Below, piece by piece: positions 44,075-52,540 of a stretch of DNA of 64,000 bases. The stretch comes from JAICWP01 sp035252015 (GTDB taxonomy: Bacteria; Acidobacteriota; Terriglobia; Terriglobales; Acidobacteriaceae). Below the pieces are notes generated by a model. The model saw only the letters and a list, made by a program, of their open reading frames with translations. It did no database searches and was not told the origin of the DNA. The position numbers and the translations under genes are program-made. How positions within the stretch are numbered: position 1 is the stretch's first letter; every line of letters starts with the position of its first letter. The stretch is taken from positions 1-64,000 of the forward strand of contig DATFDP010000162.1 in assembly GCA_035252015.1 (NCBI GenBank), given 5' to 3'.

Positions 44075-45409
44075 ATGAGAAAGAGCCCCATAGTGTGCCT
44101 GTTTGCGCTGTTCCTGTCTCTTTTCCTGGCGCCCAGGGCAATGGCCGTTCCCAGTTATGCTCGACAAACAGGGTTGTCGTGCAGCGGCTGCCACTACACG
44201 CCGCCGGAACTAAATCCTGCCGGGCGGCTGTTCAAGCTGTACGGCTACATAGACAAGATGAAGACCGGCGGCATTACCGCCGAACAGGACAAGCGGCACT
44301 CCGGCCTGGACCTGCTGGCAACCCTGCCGCTTTCCGCCTGGTTCGAAGCCTCGTTTACCAATATCAAGGCGCCGCAGCCCGGCACGCAAAACGGCAACGC
44401 GGAGTTTCCTCAGGACATCTCGTTATTTCTGGCCGGAGCCTGGTCCACTCACATTGGCAGCTTCCTGCAGGTGACCTACGACACGCAAGGCGACCACTTC
44501 AGCATGGACAATACTGACATCCGCTATGCGCGGGTGAAAAAACTGAAGGGAAAGGAATGGGTTCTGGGCTTGACCCTGAACAACAATCCCACGGTCGAAG
44601 ACCTGTGGAATTCGACTCCAGCCTGGGGTTATCCATTCGTTGCCAGTGACGTGGCGCCTTCGCCCACGGCCGCGCCCATTATTCAAGGCGCCCTGGGGCA
44701 GGATGTGGCCGGCCTGGGCGGGTATACCATGTGGGACCAGCATCTGTATGCCGCGGGCACGCTCTACCGCTCCGCCCACATCGGAACTTCCCAGCCCACG
44801 ACCGGAACTGATTTCGGTTTTAACATTCGCGGGGTGGCGCCCTACTGGCGCGTCGCGTGGCAGCAAAACGGGCTGAAGAATAATTTTGAAATCGGCACCT
44901 ACGGCATCCACGTGACTTCTACTCCCAACGCAATTACCGGTCTGGAAGATACCTACACGGATGCGGGCGTGGATTTTCAGTACGACCGGACCATCGGCAA
45001 GGACGTATTCTCCTGGCGCGGCACTTACGTGCGGGAGAATTCAGACCTGGTCGCGACCCTGGCGGGCGGCGCAGCCGCGCTGGCCAACCACCATCTGAAC
45101 GCCTTCAACACCAACGCGGAATATCACTTCGGCAATCGCTATTCCGCGGCAGTGGGATGGTTCACCACTACCGGTACACGGGACCCGTTGCTGTTTCCCC
45201 AGGCGGCGGTGACAGGCAGCGCCACCGGTAGCCCGCAGAGCACCGGTTACAGCCTGAATTTCTCAGTGTGGCCGATCCAGAACCTTGACCTGGGAGTGCA
45301 GTACACCGGCTATACACGCTTCAACGGCGCCGCCAATAATTACGACGCCGTGGGTCGCAATGCCGGCGGGAATAATACGGTCTATCTGCTCGCTCGGTTT
45401 GTGTTTTAG
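44075..45409 (+). CDS. Cyc2-like fused c-type cytochrome/beta-barrel outer-membrane protein
   Basis: 444 residues. Signal peptide 1-24 (ending A-M-A), then one heme-c motif Cys36-S-G-Cys39-His40 inside S-Y-A-R-Q-T-G-L-S-C, followed by P-E-L-N-P-A-G-R-L-F-K-L-Y-G-Y. From ~75 on there are alternating amphipathic strands ending in F-V-F, as in porin barrels. This layout, one N-terminal heme plus barrel, resembles Cyc2-type iron-oxidising cytochrome-porins and may move electrons across the outer membrane. ATG 44075 has AAGGAG at 44063-44068; an upstream in-frame ATG at 44009 also has AAGGAG but would spoil the signal peptide. Donor or acceptor is unknown. Confidence 0.78.
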   Translation: MRKSPIVCLFALFLSLFLAPRAMAVPSYARQTGLSCSGCHYTPPELNPAGRLFKLYGYIDKMKTGGITAEQDKRHSGLDLLATLPLSAWFEASFTNIKAPQPGTQNGNAEFPQDISLFLAGAWSTHIGSFLQVTYDTQGDHFSMDNTDIRYARVKKLKGKEWVLGLTLNNNPTVEDLWNSTPAWGYPFVASDVAPSPTAAPIIQGALGQDVAGLGGYTMWDQHLYAAGTLYRSAHIGTSQPTTGTDFGFNIRGVAPYWRVAWQQNGLKNNFEIGTYGIHVTSTPNAITGLEDTYTDAGVDFQYDRTIGKDVFSWRGTYVRENSDLVATLAGGAAALANHHLNAFNTNAEYHFGNRYSAAVGWFTTTGTRDPLLFPQAAVTGSATGSPQSTGYSLNFSVWPIQNLDLGVQYTGYTRFNGAANNYDAVGRNAGGNNTVYLLARFVF

Positions 45410-45414
45410 AACAC

Positions 45415-45454
45415 GGCGTAGCCGTGGAGATTTGTCTCCGCGGCTACGCATTTT
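45415..45454 (+). terminator. Intrinsic terminator after the cytochrome-porin gene
   Basis: A 15-bp stem GCGTAGCCGTGGAGA / TCTCCGCGGCTACGC (one wobble) with a 4-nt loop, followed by ATTTTG. It begins 6 bp after the stop codon and separates this gene from the convergent hydrogenase operon. Confidence 0.88.
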
Positions 45455-45567
45455 GTCTGAACACAAGGTGTTTCACCTCGCGCTTGCCTCGCAAACTTGG
45501 CGCGTGCTCGCTCAGCATGATATTCCAAACTGTGATTTTCTCTGTGTCTCTGTGATAGGTTTCGTTT

Positions 45568-46104
45568 TCAGACTTTCTCGGCCTTCTCGTAGATCACCAG
45601 ATCACCCTGGCCGCTCAAGTCTTGAGGGTGGTAGCGGGGAATGGGGAATTCCGCCTGCTTAAACTGGACCGGAGCGGCCTTCTTGGGCAGCAATCCCAAA
45701 GCGACCGCCACGCCGTAAATGATGGCCTCCGGACGCGGCGGGCAGCCGAGAATGTAGTAGCTCACCGGTATCACCTTCTCCACCGGTCCCAGCACGGAAT
45801 AGCTATCGAACCACATGCCGCCGCCGCAGGCGCAGGAGCCGATGGCAAACACCAGCTTGGGTGCAGGCATGGCATCGTAGGCGGCGCGCAGGGCGCGTGC
45901 TGTGGCCCGCATGGCCGGACCCTGGCACAACATAACATCGGCATGACGAGGCGAGCCTACCAGCTTAATGCCGAAGCGCTCCGCGTCATAGTAAGGCGTA
46001 AGCGCGTTCAGCACTTCGATGTCGCAGCCGTTGCAGCCCCCGCTGTTGGCATGGTAGACCCACAACGACCGGCCGAACATTCTCTGGCACAGGTTCTTCA
46101 GCAT
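45568..46104 (-). CDS. Group 4 [NiFe] hydrogenase small subunit (HycG-like)
   Basis: 178 residues, NuoB/HycG family. The proximal [4Fe-4S] ligands are Cys24 and Cys27 (S-G-G-C-N-G-C-D-I-E), Cys91 (G-S-C-A-C-G-G) and Cys121 (G-C-P-P-R-P-E). It relays electrons between the ferredoxin-like subunit and the NiFe site of the HycE-like subunit. It is the last gene of the nine-gene operon, 6 bp after the HycF-like gene. Confidence 0.9.
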   Translation of the reverse strand: MLKNLCQRMFGRSLWVYHANSGGCNGCDIEVLNALTPYYDAERFGIKLVGSPRHADVMLCQGPAMRATARALRAAYDAMPAPKLVFAIGSCACGGGMWFDSYSVLGPVEKVIPVSYYILGCPPRPEAIIYGVAVALGLLPKKAAPVQFKQAEFPIPRYHPQDLSGQGDLVIYEKAEKV

Positions 46105-46110
46105 GGCCGC

Positions 46111-46578
46111 CTACCAATCCATCTCGATGGCGATGTCTTTCACCGCCGGTTCGCTCTCCTGATACGCCCGCGCACCAAATATCCAGCGCTGGTTGGGCAG
46201 ATCGTCGAAGCGATAGCCCGTCACCTTTAGTTTTTCCAGCGCGGTTTCATCCTTGAAGCAACGCCCGCAGCGCTGGCAGGTGCTCATGAACAGCTCCAGG
46301 CGCTGCTGCGCGTCGCTGATGTTGTTGGTGCTGGTTTCGAACTCCTGGCTCATGGTGATGGCTTTCTCGGGGCAAACTTCGGCGCAACGGCCACAGTAAG
46401 TGCAGCGCCGGCCAACGTACTGCAAGATGCGCAGCTCCTGGCAGACGTCGAACACCAGAATACAGCGCGCCGAGCAGTTGTTGGCGCATCCGCCGCAGCC
46501 CACGCACTTCTCGGCATCGAACACCGGGCGTCCACGGAAGCCTTCGGGCACCGCCTGCCCCTGCGGCGGATAAGGCAA
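46111..46578 (-). CDS. Group 4 hydrogenase ferredoxin-like subunit (HycF/NuoI-like)
   Basis: 155 residues as annotated from a TTG at 46578. Two [4Fe-4S] motifs, C-V-G-C-G-G-C-x3-C and C-T-Y-C-G-R-C-A-E-V-C-P, plus a C-terminal C-Q-R-C-G-R-C pair set. The frame stays open upstream and encodes a NuoI-like N-terminus (S-L-L-S-K-L-E-E-T-L). An ATT at 46638 lies 8 nt after GAGGAG, so the true start may be this rare codon. Electrons probably pass from the HydB/FdhA-like module through here to the HycG-like subunit. Confidence 0.88.
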   Translation of the reverse strand: MPYPPQGQAVPEGFRGRPVFDAEKCVGCGGCANNCSARCILVFDVCQELRILQYVGRRCTYCGRCAEVCPEKAITMSQEFETSTNNISDAQQRLELFMSTCQRCGRCFKDETALEKLKVTGYRFDDLPNQRWIFGARAYQESEPAVKDIAIEMDW

Positions 46579-46650
46579 AGTGACCTTCCCTGCGCTCAGG
46601 CAGAGCAGAGTTTCTTCGAGTTTGCTCAGCAGCGAAATGGTCTCATCTCC

Positions 46651-47571
46651 TCAATACCCAAACACAGCCAGTACCAGCGCCACCGTGGAAGCCGCGAGCA
46701 GGCCGGCGAAATAGCGCAGAGCCTGATCAATGCGGTAGCGCGCGTGCGTGGCCGCAATCACCGTTACCAGCAGCACCATGGCAGTTACTTTTACCCAGAA
46801 GAGCAGCCATCCCAGGGGGAAGGGCAACTGCGCGCCCCAGGGAAGGAATAAAGCGGCGAAAAGTGCGCTGTAAATAATCAGCCGCGCCATTTGCGCATAG
46901 TGAAACAGCGCCAGCTTAGGGCCGGAGTACTCCAGCAGCGGCCCTTCCATCAGCTCGGTCTCTGCTTCACAAATGTCGAAGGGCACGCGCTGCACGAACG
47001 CCTGAAAAGAGAGCAGCATTACCGCCGCCATGATCAGCCCGGACCAGGGAATGCCGCTGCTCATGTACAGGGAGCCGTTCAGAACCGCGTTCAGCCGCAG
47101 CGACCCGGAGTGCAGCGCACCTACGATAATGGCTACTGCCAACAGCGGCTCCAGGGTGATCATGGTCATCATTTCCCGGCTGACCCCAATCAGCGAGTAC
47201 GTGGAACCCGCCGCCATGCCCGCCAGCAGCGTGCTAATTCCGCATAGCGTCAGCAGGTAGATGAGCAGGATGACGTCTCCCGCCAGATTCATGGGAGCGC
47301 CGAAGCCCATGGGCAGCAGACAGGCAACCGCCAGCACCGTAGCCAGCGAGAGGAGAGCGACAAAGCGCTGCATGCCTGGTGTTTCTCCGGATTCAATGTC
47401 TTCTTTGCCGAGCAGCTTCAGCAGGTCGAAGTAGGGCTGCAGCAGAGGCGGACCCTGGCGGGATTGAATGCGGGCGGTCAGTTTGCGCACCACGCCCTGC
47501 AGCAGCGGCGCCAGCGCCAAGACCACCGCCACATTCAGCGTGCCGCCGAGAATCGCCCACGCCGCCTGCAT
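46651..47571 (-). CDS. Group 4 hydrogenase membrane subunit (HycD/NuoH-like)
   Basis: 306 residues with about eight membrane helices. NuoH/HycD hallmarks: R-I-Q-S-R-Q-G-P-P (first loop), S-R-E-M-M-T-M-I-T-L-E-P and R-V-P-F-D-I-C-E-A-E-T-E-L-M-E-G-P. It anchors the hydrophilic arm and links it to ion translocation. It lies 4 bp after the large-subunit gene. Confidence 0.93.
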   Translation of the reverse strand: MQAAWAILGGTLNVAVVLALAPLLQGVVRKLTARIQSRQGPPLLQPYFDLLKLLGKEDIESGETPGMQRFVALLSLATVLAVACLLPMGFGAPMNLAGDVILLIYLLTLCGISTLLAGMAAGSTYSLIGVSREMMTMITLEPLLAVAIIVGALHSGSLRLNAVLNGSLYMSSGIPWSGLIMAAVMLLSFQAFVQRVPFDICEAETELMEGPLLEYSGPKLALFHYAQMARLIIYSALFAALFLPWGAQLPFPLGWLLFWVKVTAMVLLVTVIAATHARYRIDQALRYFAGLLAASTVALVLAVFGY

Positions 47572-47575
47572 TGCG

Positions 47576-49249
47576 CTATTTCCTTCCCTGGCTCAAGGCC
47601 AGCAGTTCCTTTTGCGACCAGGTCTTTCTCTCGCCCGAGCGCAGTTCGATAGTTTCCATGCGGTCGGTGCAGGAAAAACATGGGTCAATGCTGCCCAGCG
47701 AAATGGTCATATCGGCGATCTGCTGATCGCGGATCATGGCCGGCACCGCCTGCAGGTTCTGGTAGGTGGGCGCCCGCACGCGCCAGCGCCGTGGCCGGTT
47801 GTTCTCCCCGGTGATGACAAAGTGATGGCTCTCGCCCCGCGGCGCCTCTATTGATGACAGGCCGATGCGTCCTACTGGCAGCTCGTCTCTGATTTCCAGC
47901 TGCAGCGGCCCGGGCTCCATCTTCTCCAGGCACTGGCGGATGATGGCGATGGATTCGAACACTTCTTTCATGCGCACGACTACGCGCGACCAGACGTCGC
48001 CGCCTTCAGCCGTGATGACCTGGAAATTCACACGGTCGTAAGCGGCGTAGGGATGGTCGCGCCGGCAATCAATGTCCACACCTGCCGCCCGCGCCACCGG
48101 GCCCACCGCGCCTGCGTTCTTCACCACGTTCTTGTCGGCTACACCGACTCCACGCGTGCGTTTCTGGATGTTTTTGTCGCGGCTGACCGCGCCCACTACC
48201 GAGGTCCATTCCGCCTCCAGTTTGTCTAGCACCTTGCCCACTTCGGCCTTCAGCTCCGGCGTGATGTCCCAGCGCACTCCACCCACCACGCATAGCCCGT
48301 AAGTCTTGCGGTTGCCGGTAATCTTCTCCGCCACCCACATGACCGGTTCGCGGATGCGGAAGGCCTGCATGAAGAGCGTGTCGAATCCCACGATGTGGCA
48401 GGCCAAACCAACCCAGAGCAGGTGGCTGTGCAGGCGCTCCAGCTCGAGCATGATGGTGCGGATGTACTCGGCGCGCGCGGGCGGGCACAGAGCTGCTGCC
48501 GCTTCCACTGCCTGGACGTAGGCCACACTGTGCACGCAGCCGCAGATACCGCAGATGCGCTCGGCCAGCACGGGAATGTCGTTGTAATTCATGACCGATT
48601 CCGCCAGCTTCTCAATGCCGCGGTGGGCCATGAAGCCGCGGTATTCGCAGCCGCGCACCATCTCCCCTTCCACGTAAAGCCGGAAATGCGCCGGCTCATC
48701 GAGCGTGGGGTGGAAGGGTCCGAAAGGCACGACCGTGCAGCCCTCGGGCGGCTCCTCGAATTCGAAGATGGCGTTCTCTTTGAACTCTTCCGGCACATGG
48801 TTCCAGGGAACGTCCTTGCGCAGGGGATGCACATTATCGGGCCAGCCATCGGGCAGGACCAGCCGCTTGGGATAGGGGTGGCCAACGCACTCAATGCCCA
48901 CCAGGTCACGCATCTCGCGCTCCGCCCAGTTGGCGGCAGGGATCACGTAGGAGATGCTCTCGATCCTTGGTGCATCGGCGGGCAATTGCGTCAGTAAGCT
49001 GCACAGCACATGGTCTTTATCGAAGGCGAAGTCGTGAGCCACGACGAAACTACCGGAGAATGGCCGGTCGTCGGCGCCGATGCTGATTACATACCGGGCA
49101 TCCAGGTCACGGAAAATGTAACCACACAGGTCCTTTACCGCCTCCGGCTTGACCCACACAAACAGCTGGCGGTCGCTGGGCAGATCAGCGCGCAAGATGG
49201 CGCTGTCGAATTTTTCTTTCAGCTGGTTGAGCCGTTCACGCGCAATCAC
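47576..49249 (-). CDS. Group 4 [NiFe] hydrogenase large subunit (HycE-like, NuoC-NuoD fusion)
   Basis: 557 residues. The N-terminal ~150 are NuoC-like (W-A-E-R-E-M-R-D-L-V-G-I), the rest NuoD/HycE-like. Both nickel motifs are intact: Cys233-x2-Cys236-x3-His240 (R-I-C-G-I-C-G-C-V-H) and D-P-Cys524-F-S-Cys527-T-D-R. The 27-residue tail after Arg530 is the kind removed by a maturation protease, whose gene is in the operon. So this is a true hydrogenase, not a complex I subunit. It starts by ATGA overlap with the HyfB-like gene (49246-49249). Confidence 0.94.
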   Translation of the reverse strand: MIARERLNQLKEKFDSAILRADLPSDRQLFVWVKPEAVKDLCGYIFRDLDARYVISIGADDRPFSGSFVVAHDFAFDKDHVLCSLLTQLPADAPRIESISYVIPAANWAEREMRDLVGIECVGHPYPKRLVLPDGWPDNVHPLRKDVPWNHVPEEFKENAIFEFEEPPEGCTVVPFGPFHPTLDEPAHFRLYVEGEMVRGCEYRGFMAHRGIEKLAESVMNYNDIPVLAERICGICGCVHSVAYVQAVEAAAALCPPARAEYIRTIMLELERLHSHLLWVGLACHIVGFDTLFMQAFRIREPVMWVAEKITGNRKTYGLCVVGGVRWDITPELKAEVGKVLDKLEAEWTSVVGAVSRDKNIQKRTRGVGVADKNVVKNAGAVGPVARAAGVDIDCRRDHPYAAYDRVNFQVITAEGGDVWSRVVVRMKEVFESIAIIRQCLEKMEPGPLQLEIRDELPVGRIGLSSIEAPRGESHHFVITGENNRPRRWRVRAPTYQNLQAVPAMIRDQQIADMTISLGSIDPCFSCTDRMETIELRSGERKTWSQKELLALSQGRK

Positions 49250-51177
49250 GATGTCCGTCCCTTTACCACTGCCGGCTTGCCATCATTGGCGCCGCCCAGC
49301 CACTGGAAGTGGCGCTTGATTTCTCCATAAAAATTGTGAGCGATGTAACGTTCCTGCCCCGTTTCCGGCGCATAGCCGCATAGCCAGGGTACGGCAGCCC
49401 GGCGAGGCGCTAAGCCCAGTCTCGACATCGCGTAAGCAATAAGAAAGGTCACGCCCAGAACAGCCAATAAGGCTAACGGTAAAAAGAGAGCCGCGCCTTG
49501 CGGCCCGGTGAGGCCGGCGAATGCTCCGACCGGCATTGTTTGCGCAATGGCAGGTCCAGCGCTCGGCGTAGCAGCGATTGCCTGTTGCAGGAACGTGAAT
49601 GCCAAGCCCGGCGCTACACCCAGCACCACACACAAAGCCGCCAGCAGAATTTGTGGCAGCTGCATGCTCCAGCCCACTTCCAAATTCCCTGTGTGGGCTC
49701 GAGCAGTTGTCCCGCGGCGAGCTGGTTGCAGGCCCGCCTTCTCCGCCACCAGTTCACTTGTCCGCGAAAGGAAGCTGGTCCCGAAAAATTTGATGAAGGA
49801 GGCCAGCGTCAGCGCGCTGGTCAGAATGGCGATCACAGCGCAAATGGCCAGATATTTCGCCGAGCTGGCTCCCTGAATGGCAGCGACCAATATGGTCCAC
49901 TTGCTGGCGAAGCCATTGAACAGAGGCACGCCGGAGATAGAAAGCGATGCCACCAGAGCGGTGATCGCCGTCAGCGGCATGTACTTCATCAGGCCGCCCA
50001 TCTGGTTCAAGTTCTGCGTACCGGTGGCATGCAGCATGGAGCCGGCATTCAGAAACAGAAGTCCTTTGAACAATCCATGGTTCAGCACATGAAATAGCGC
50101 ACCAATCAAGCCAAGCACCGCGAATGCGCCCGCCGTGGGCCCCGCGGGCAACAGAGCCATGCAAATGCCCAGACCCAGCAGGATGTAGCCGATCTGGCCG
50201 ATGCTGTGGAAGGCGAGCAGGCGCTTCGACTGCTCCTGCTTCAGTGCCTGCATGGTTCCGGTGAAGAGGGTTACCGTGCCCAGCAAAGCAACCACCATGC
50301 CCCAGCGCGACAGGGGAAACTGGTTCTGCGCCGCCGCTGGGACCAGCCAGAGAAAGTAGCGCATCACGCCATAAACGCCCGTCTTGATCATCACCCCCGA
50401 AAGCATGGCGCTTACGGGTGAAGGCGCGGCCGGATGCGCGTCGGGCAGCCACATCTGCCCGAACGGCCACATCCCCATCTTGATCCCAAACCCGACCAGG
50501 AACAGAGTGAAACCCAGCGCTACCGTGCCTGGTTGGTTGCTCAGCAGGCCGGGCAGGTTGGCGCCGACGCTCTCAAATTCAAATCTTAGCTCCCCGTGTA
50601 CAGGCGCCAGCAAAGCCGCACCTACCATAATTGCTGCGCCGGCAAGCTGCATCATGATCAGAAACTTGCGGCTGGCTCGCCGGTTCTGCTCCTGCCTGTA
50701 TTCAAACCGAATGAGCACGTAACCCGGCAACGTCATGAGCTGCCAGAAAACGAAGAAGGACCACATCATGTCCGTCGTGGTCAGCAATCCATACATGGCG
50801 GCCAGAAAGAGCAGGAAGCAGGGGTAATAGCGCGCGACTCCGTACTCGGCATAGTGCTGCATGTAGCGGATGGAATAGAGTGCCGCCGGCAACGCAATAG
50901 CTGCCGCCAGCACCAGAAAGACAGTCGCGAGTCCGTCTACCTGCAAGCGAAAGGAGATGGCAGACCCTGCCGAGGCCCAGACCCTGAGGGGTTGGGAAGA
51001 GACCCCATGCAGCAGGACTGTGCGCGCGGCGTCAAATATCAGAAGGGATGACGCTGCGGTCGCCACCAATGCCAACCATCCGGTCAAAACCCGGCTCCGC
51101 GCCGTCAGCAAAGTGATTGCCGCTCCGGCAATGCACACCAGGATGGCGGCAAACACCGCTTGTTCTGGAGGCATCAT
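49246..51177 (-). CDS. Antiporter-like membrane subunit (HyfB/HycC/NuoL-M-like)
   Basis: 643 residues with about 14-16 membrane helices. Conserved ion-path residues are present in G-I-K-M-G-M-W-P-F-G-Q-M-W-L-P-D-A-H and L-N-H-G-L-F-K-G-L-L-F. At the TM5 position where NuoL/NuoM and most relatives have W-E, this protein reads F-W-Q-L-M-T-L, so the usual Glu is Gln. It is the only antiporter-like subunit in the operon. Coupled by ATGA overlaps at both ends (51174 and 49246). Confidence 0.9.
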   Translation of the reverse strand: MMPPEQAVFAAILVCIAGAAITLLTARSRVLTGWLALVATAASSLLIFDAARTVLLHGVSSQPLRVWASAGSAISFRLQVDGLATVFLVLAAAIALPAALYSIRYMQHYAEYGVARYYPCFLLFLAAMYGLLTTTDMMWSFFVFWQLMTLPGYVLIRFEYRQEQNRRASRKFLIMMQLAGAAIMVGAALLAPVHGELRFEFESVGANLPGLLSNQPGTVALGFTLFLVGFGIKMGMWPFGQMWLPDAHPAAPSPVSAMLSGVMIKTGVYGVMRYFLWLVPAAAQNQFPLSRWGMVVALLGTVTLFTGTMQALKQEQSKRLLAFHSIGQIGYILLGLGICMALLPAGPTAGAFAVLGLIGALFHVLNHGLFKGLLFLNAGSMLHATGTQNLNQMGGLMKYMPLTAITALVASLSISGVPLFNGFASKWTILVAAIQGASSAKYLAICAVIAILTSALTLASFIKFFGTSFLSRTSELVAEKAGLQPARRGTTARAHTGNLEVGWSMQLPQILLAALCVVLGVAPGLAFTFLQQAIAATPSAGPAIAQTMPVGAFAGLTGPQGAALFLPLALLAVLGVTFLIAYAMSRLGLAPRRAAVPWLCGYAPETGQERYIAHNFYGEIKRHFQWLGGANDGKPAVVKGRTS

Positions 51178-51695
51178 GTCAGCACCTTCTCAGCCCAACG
51201 CTGCGACAAGACTTGCCCTTCCCGCTGCGCTCTGAGGTCCCGCAGCAGCCCGTGAACGATTTCCATGGATGCCTCCATGGTGGCGCTCAGTTCCTGCCCG
51301 GGCTGCAGCGATTCCGGTTGCACCCCCAGCAGCCATACCCGCGTTCCTGCCTGTTCCAGCACCTGGGCCAGCACTCCCAGGGAAATTTTGTGGGTGGAGA
51401 TCTGCGGGAAAGCGGTGGCAATCTCCGCCGCGTTGAGGAAAACAACCGTTCCAGGCTCATCTTTAAAATTAGTGGCGTCAATCACCAGCAGGTGGTCGAA
51501 GCCCTGCTCGGCGATCCTTCCCAGGTAGTGTTCCGGCGTGATGCCGGCGATGATGACGTCAGAGATGCCGGCCGCGACCAGTTCCTCGGCCAGGTAAACG
51601 CCAAAGCCGTCGTCGCCGTAATCCACGTTGCCCACGCCCATGACGCAAATGCGCCCCTTCAGCGTGCGCTGCAGTTTCTGGCCTAGGCCTTCCAT
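51174..51695 (-). CDS. [NiFe] hydrogenase maturation endopeptidase (HycI/HyaD family)
   Basis: 173 residues. Family motif G-V-G-N-V-D-Y-G-D-D-G-F-G at the N-terminus (Ni-binding acidic residue), V-I-D-A-T centre and T-H-K-I-S-L-G-V-L (Ni-binding His). It should cleave the 27-residue tail of the large subunit encoded two genes downstream. Overlaps the HydG-like gene by 1 bp. Confidence 0.9.
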   Translation of the reverse strand: MEGLGQKLQRTLKGRICVMGVGNVDYGDDGFGVYLAEELVAAGISDVIIAGITPEHYLGRIAEQGFDHLLVIDATNFKDEPGTVVFLNAAEIATAFPQISTHKISLGVLAQVLEQAGTRVWLLGVQPESLQPGQELSATMEASMEIVHGLLRDLRAQREGQVLSQRWAEKVLT

Positions 51696-52540
51696 CAGAT
51701 CTCCTCCCCCAGCTTCTTGATCTGTTCATAAGTGAACACAGGGCCGTCCACGCAGACGTAAGCCATTCCGATGCAGCAGTGGCCGCATTTCCCCACCCCG
51801 CATTTCATGTAGCGTTCCAGGGTAGAAACAATGTTTTTCTCCTCGCATCCCATAGCCAGCAAATCGCGGATTACGAAGCGGAACATAATCGGCGGACCGC
51901 ACACGAACACCGTGCTGTTGTCCACGGCCACGCTTACGCCCGGTTCGGTGAACAGGCTGCCCACTACGCCCACGTGTCCCTTCCAGTTCGCGTCGGCGCG
52001 GTCCACGGTCAAGTAGCATTCCACTCCCGCGGATTTTTCCCATTCCCGCAGGTTGGGCATGTACATCAATTCCTGGGGAGTCTTGGCGCCATAAAAAATC
52101 TGAATGCGGTCGTAATACTTGCGGTGCTGCAACGCGTAAACGATGCACGAGCGCAGTGGAATCATGCCGATGCCGCCGGCCACGAACACCAGGTCCCGGC
52201 CGTAGTAATCTTCCATGGGGAAGCCGTTGCCATAGGGACCGCGCACCGCGAACTTTTGTCCCGGCTGCAATTCGTCCAGCGCACTGGTGCAGCTGCCGAC
52301 CTTGCGGATGGTGAAGAACGTTTCTTTCTCCTCCGGGCTGGAGGGCAGGGAAGCGGGAAATTCGCCCACCCCGAATATTGAAATCTGCGCGAACTGCCCT
52401 GGGCGAAACTTGTGAAATGCCTGCTGTTCCTCGGTATCTTCAAAGTGCCAGTAGAAGGTCTTTACCTCGGGGATCTCCGGCGACACCCGCTCCAGCACCG
52501 CCGGCTTGGGTAAAAAGACGTTCTGGGTGGCCGCGCTCAT
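51695..52540 (-). CDS. FAD/NAD(P)-binding oxidoreductase subunit (sulfhydrogenase gamma/HydG-like)
   Basis: 281 residues. Ferredoxin-reductase fold: FAD segment F-R-P-G-Q-F-A-Q-I-S, NAD(P) segment F-V-A-G-G-I-G-M-I-P-L-R-S, and a C-terminal [2Fe-2S] motif K-C-G-V-G-K-C-G-H-C-C as in PyrK/HydG. ATG 52540 was chosen for its ATGA overlap with the HydB-like gene. In sulfhydrogenases this subunit exchanges electrons with NAD(P)H; here it is coupled to a group 4 membrane hydrogenase, an unusual setting. Confidence 0.9.
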   Translation of the reverse strand: MSAATQNVFLPKPAVLERVSPEIPEVKTFYWHFEDTEEQQAFHKFRPGQFAQISIFGVGEFPASLPSSPEEKETFFTIRKVGSCTSALDELQPGQKFAVRGPYGNGFPMEDYYGRDLVFVAGGIGMIPLRSCIVYALQHRKYYDRIQIFYGAKTPQELMYMPNLREWEKSAGVECYLTVDRADANWKGHVGVVGSLFTEPGVSVAVDNSTVFVCGPPIMFRFVIRDLLAMGCEEKNIVSTLERYMKCGVGKCGHCCIGMAYVCVDGPVFTYEQIKKLGEEI

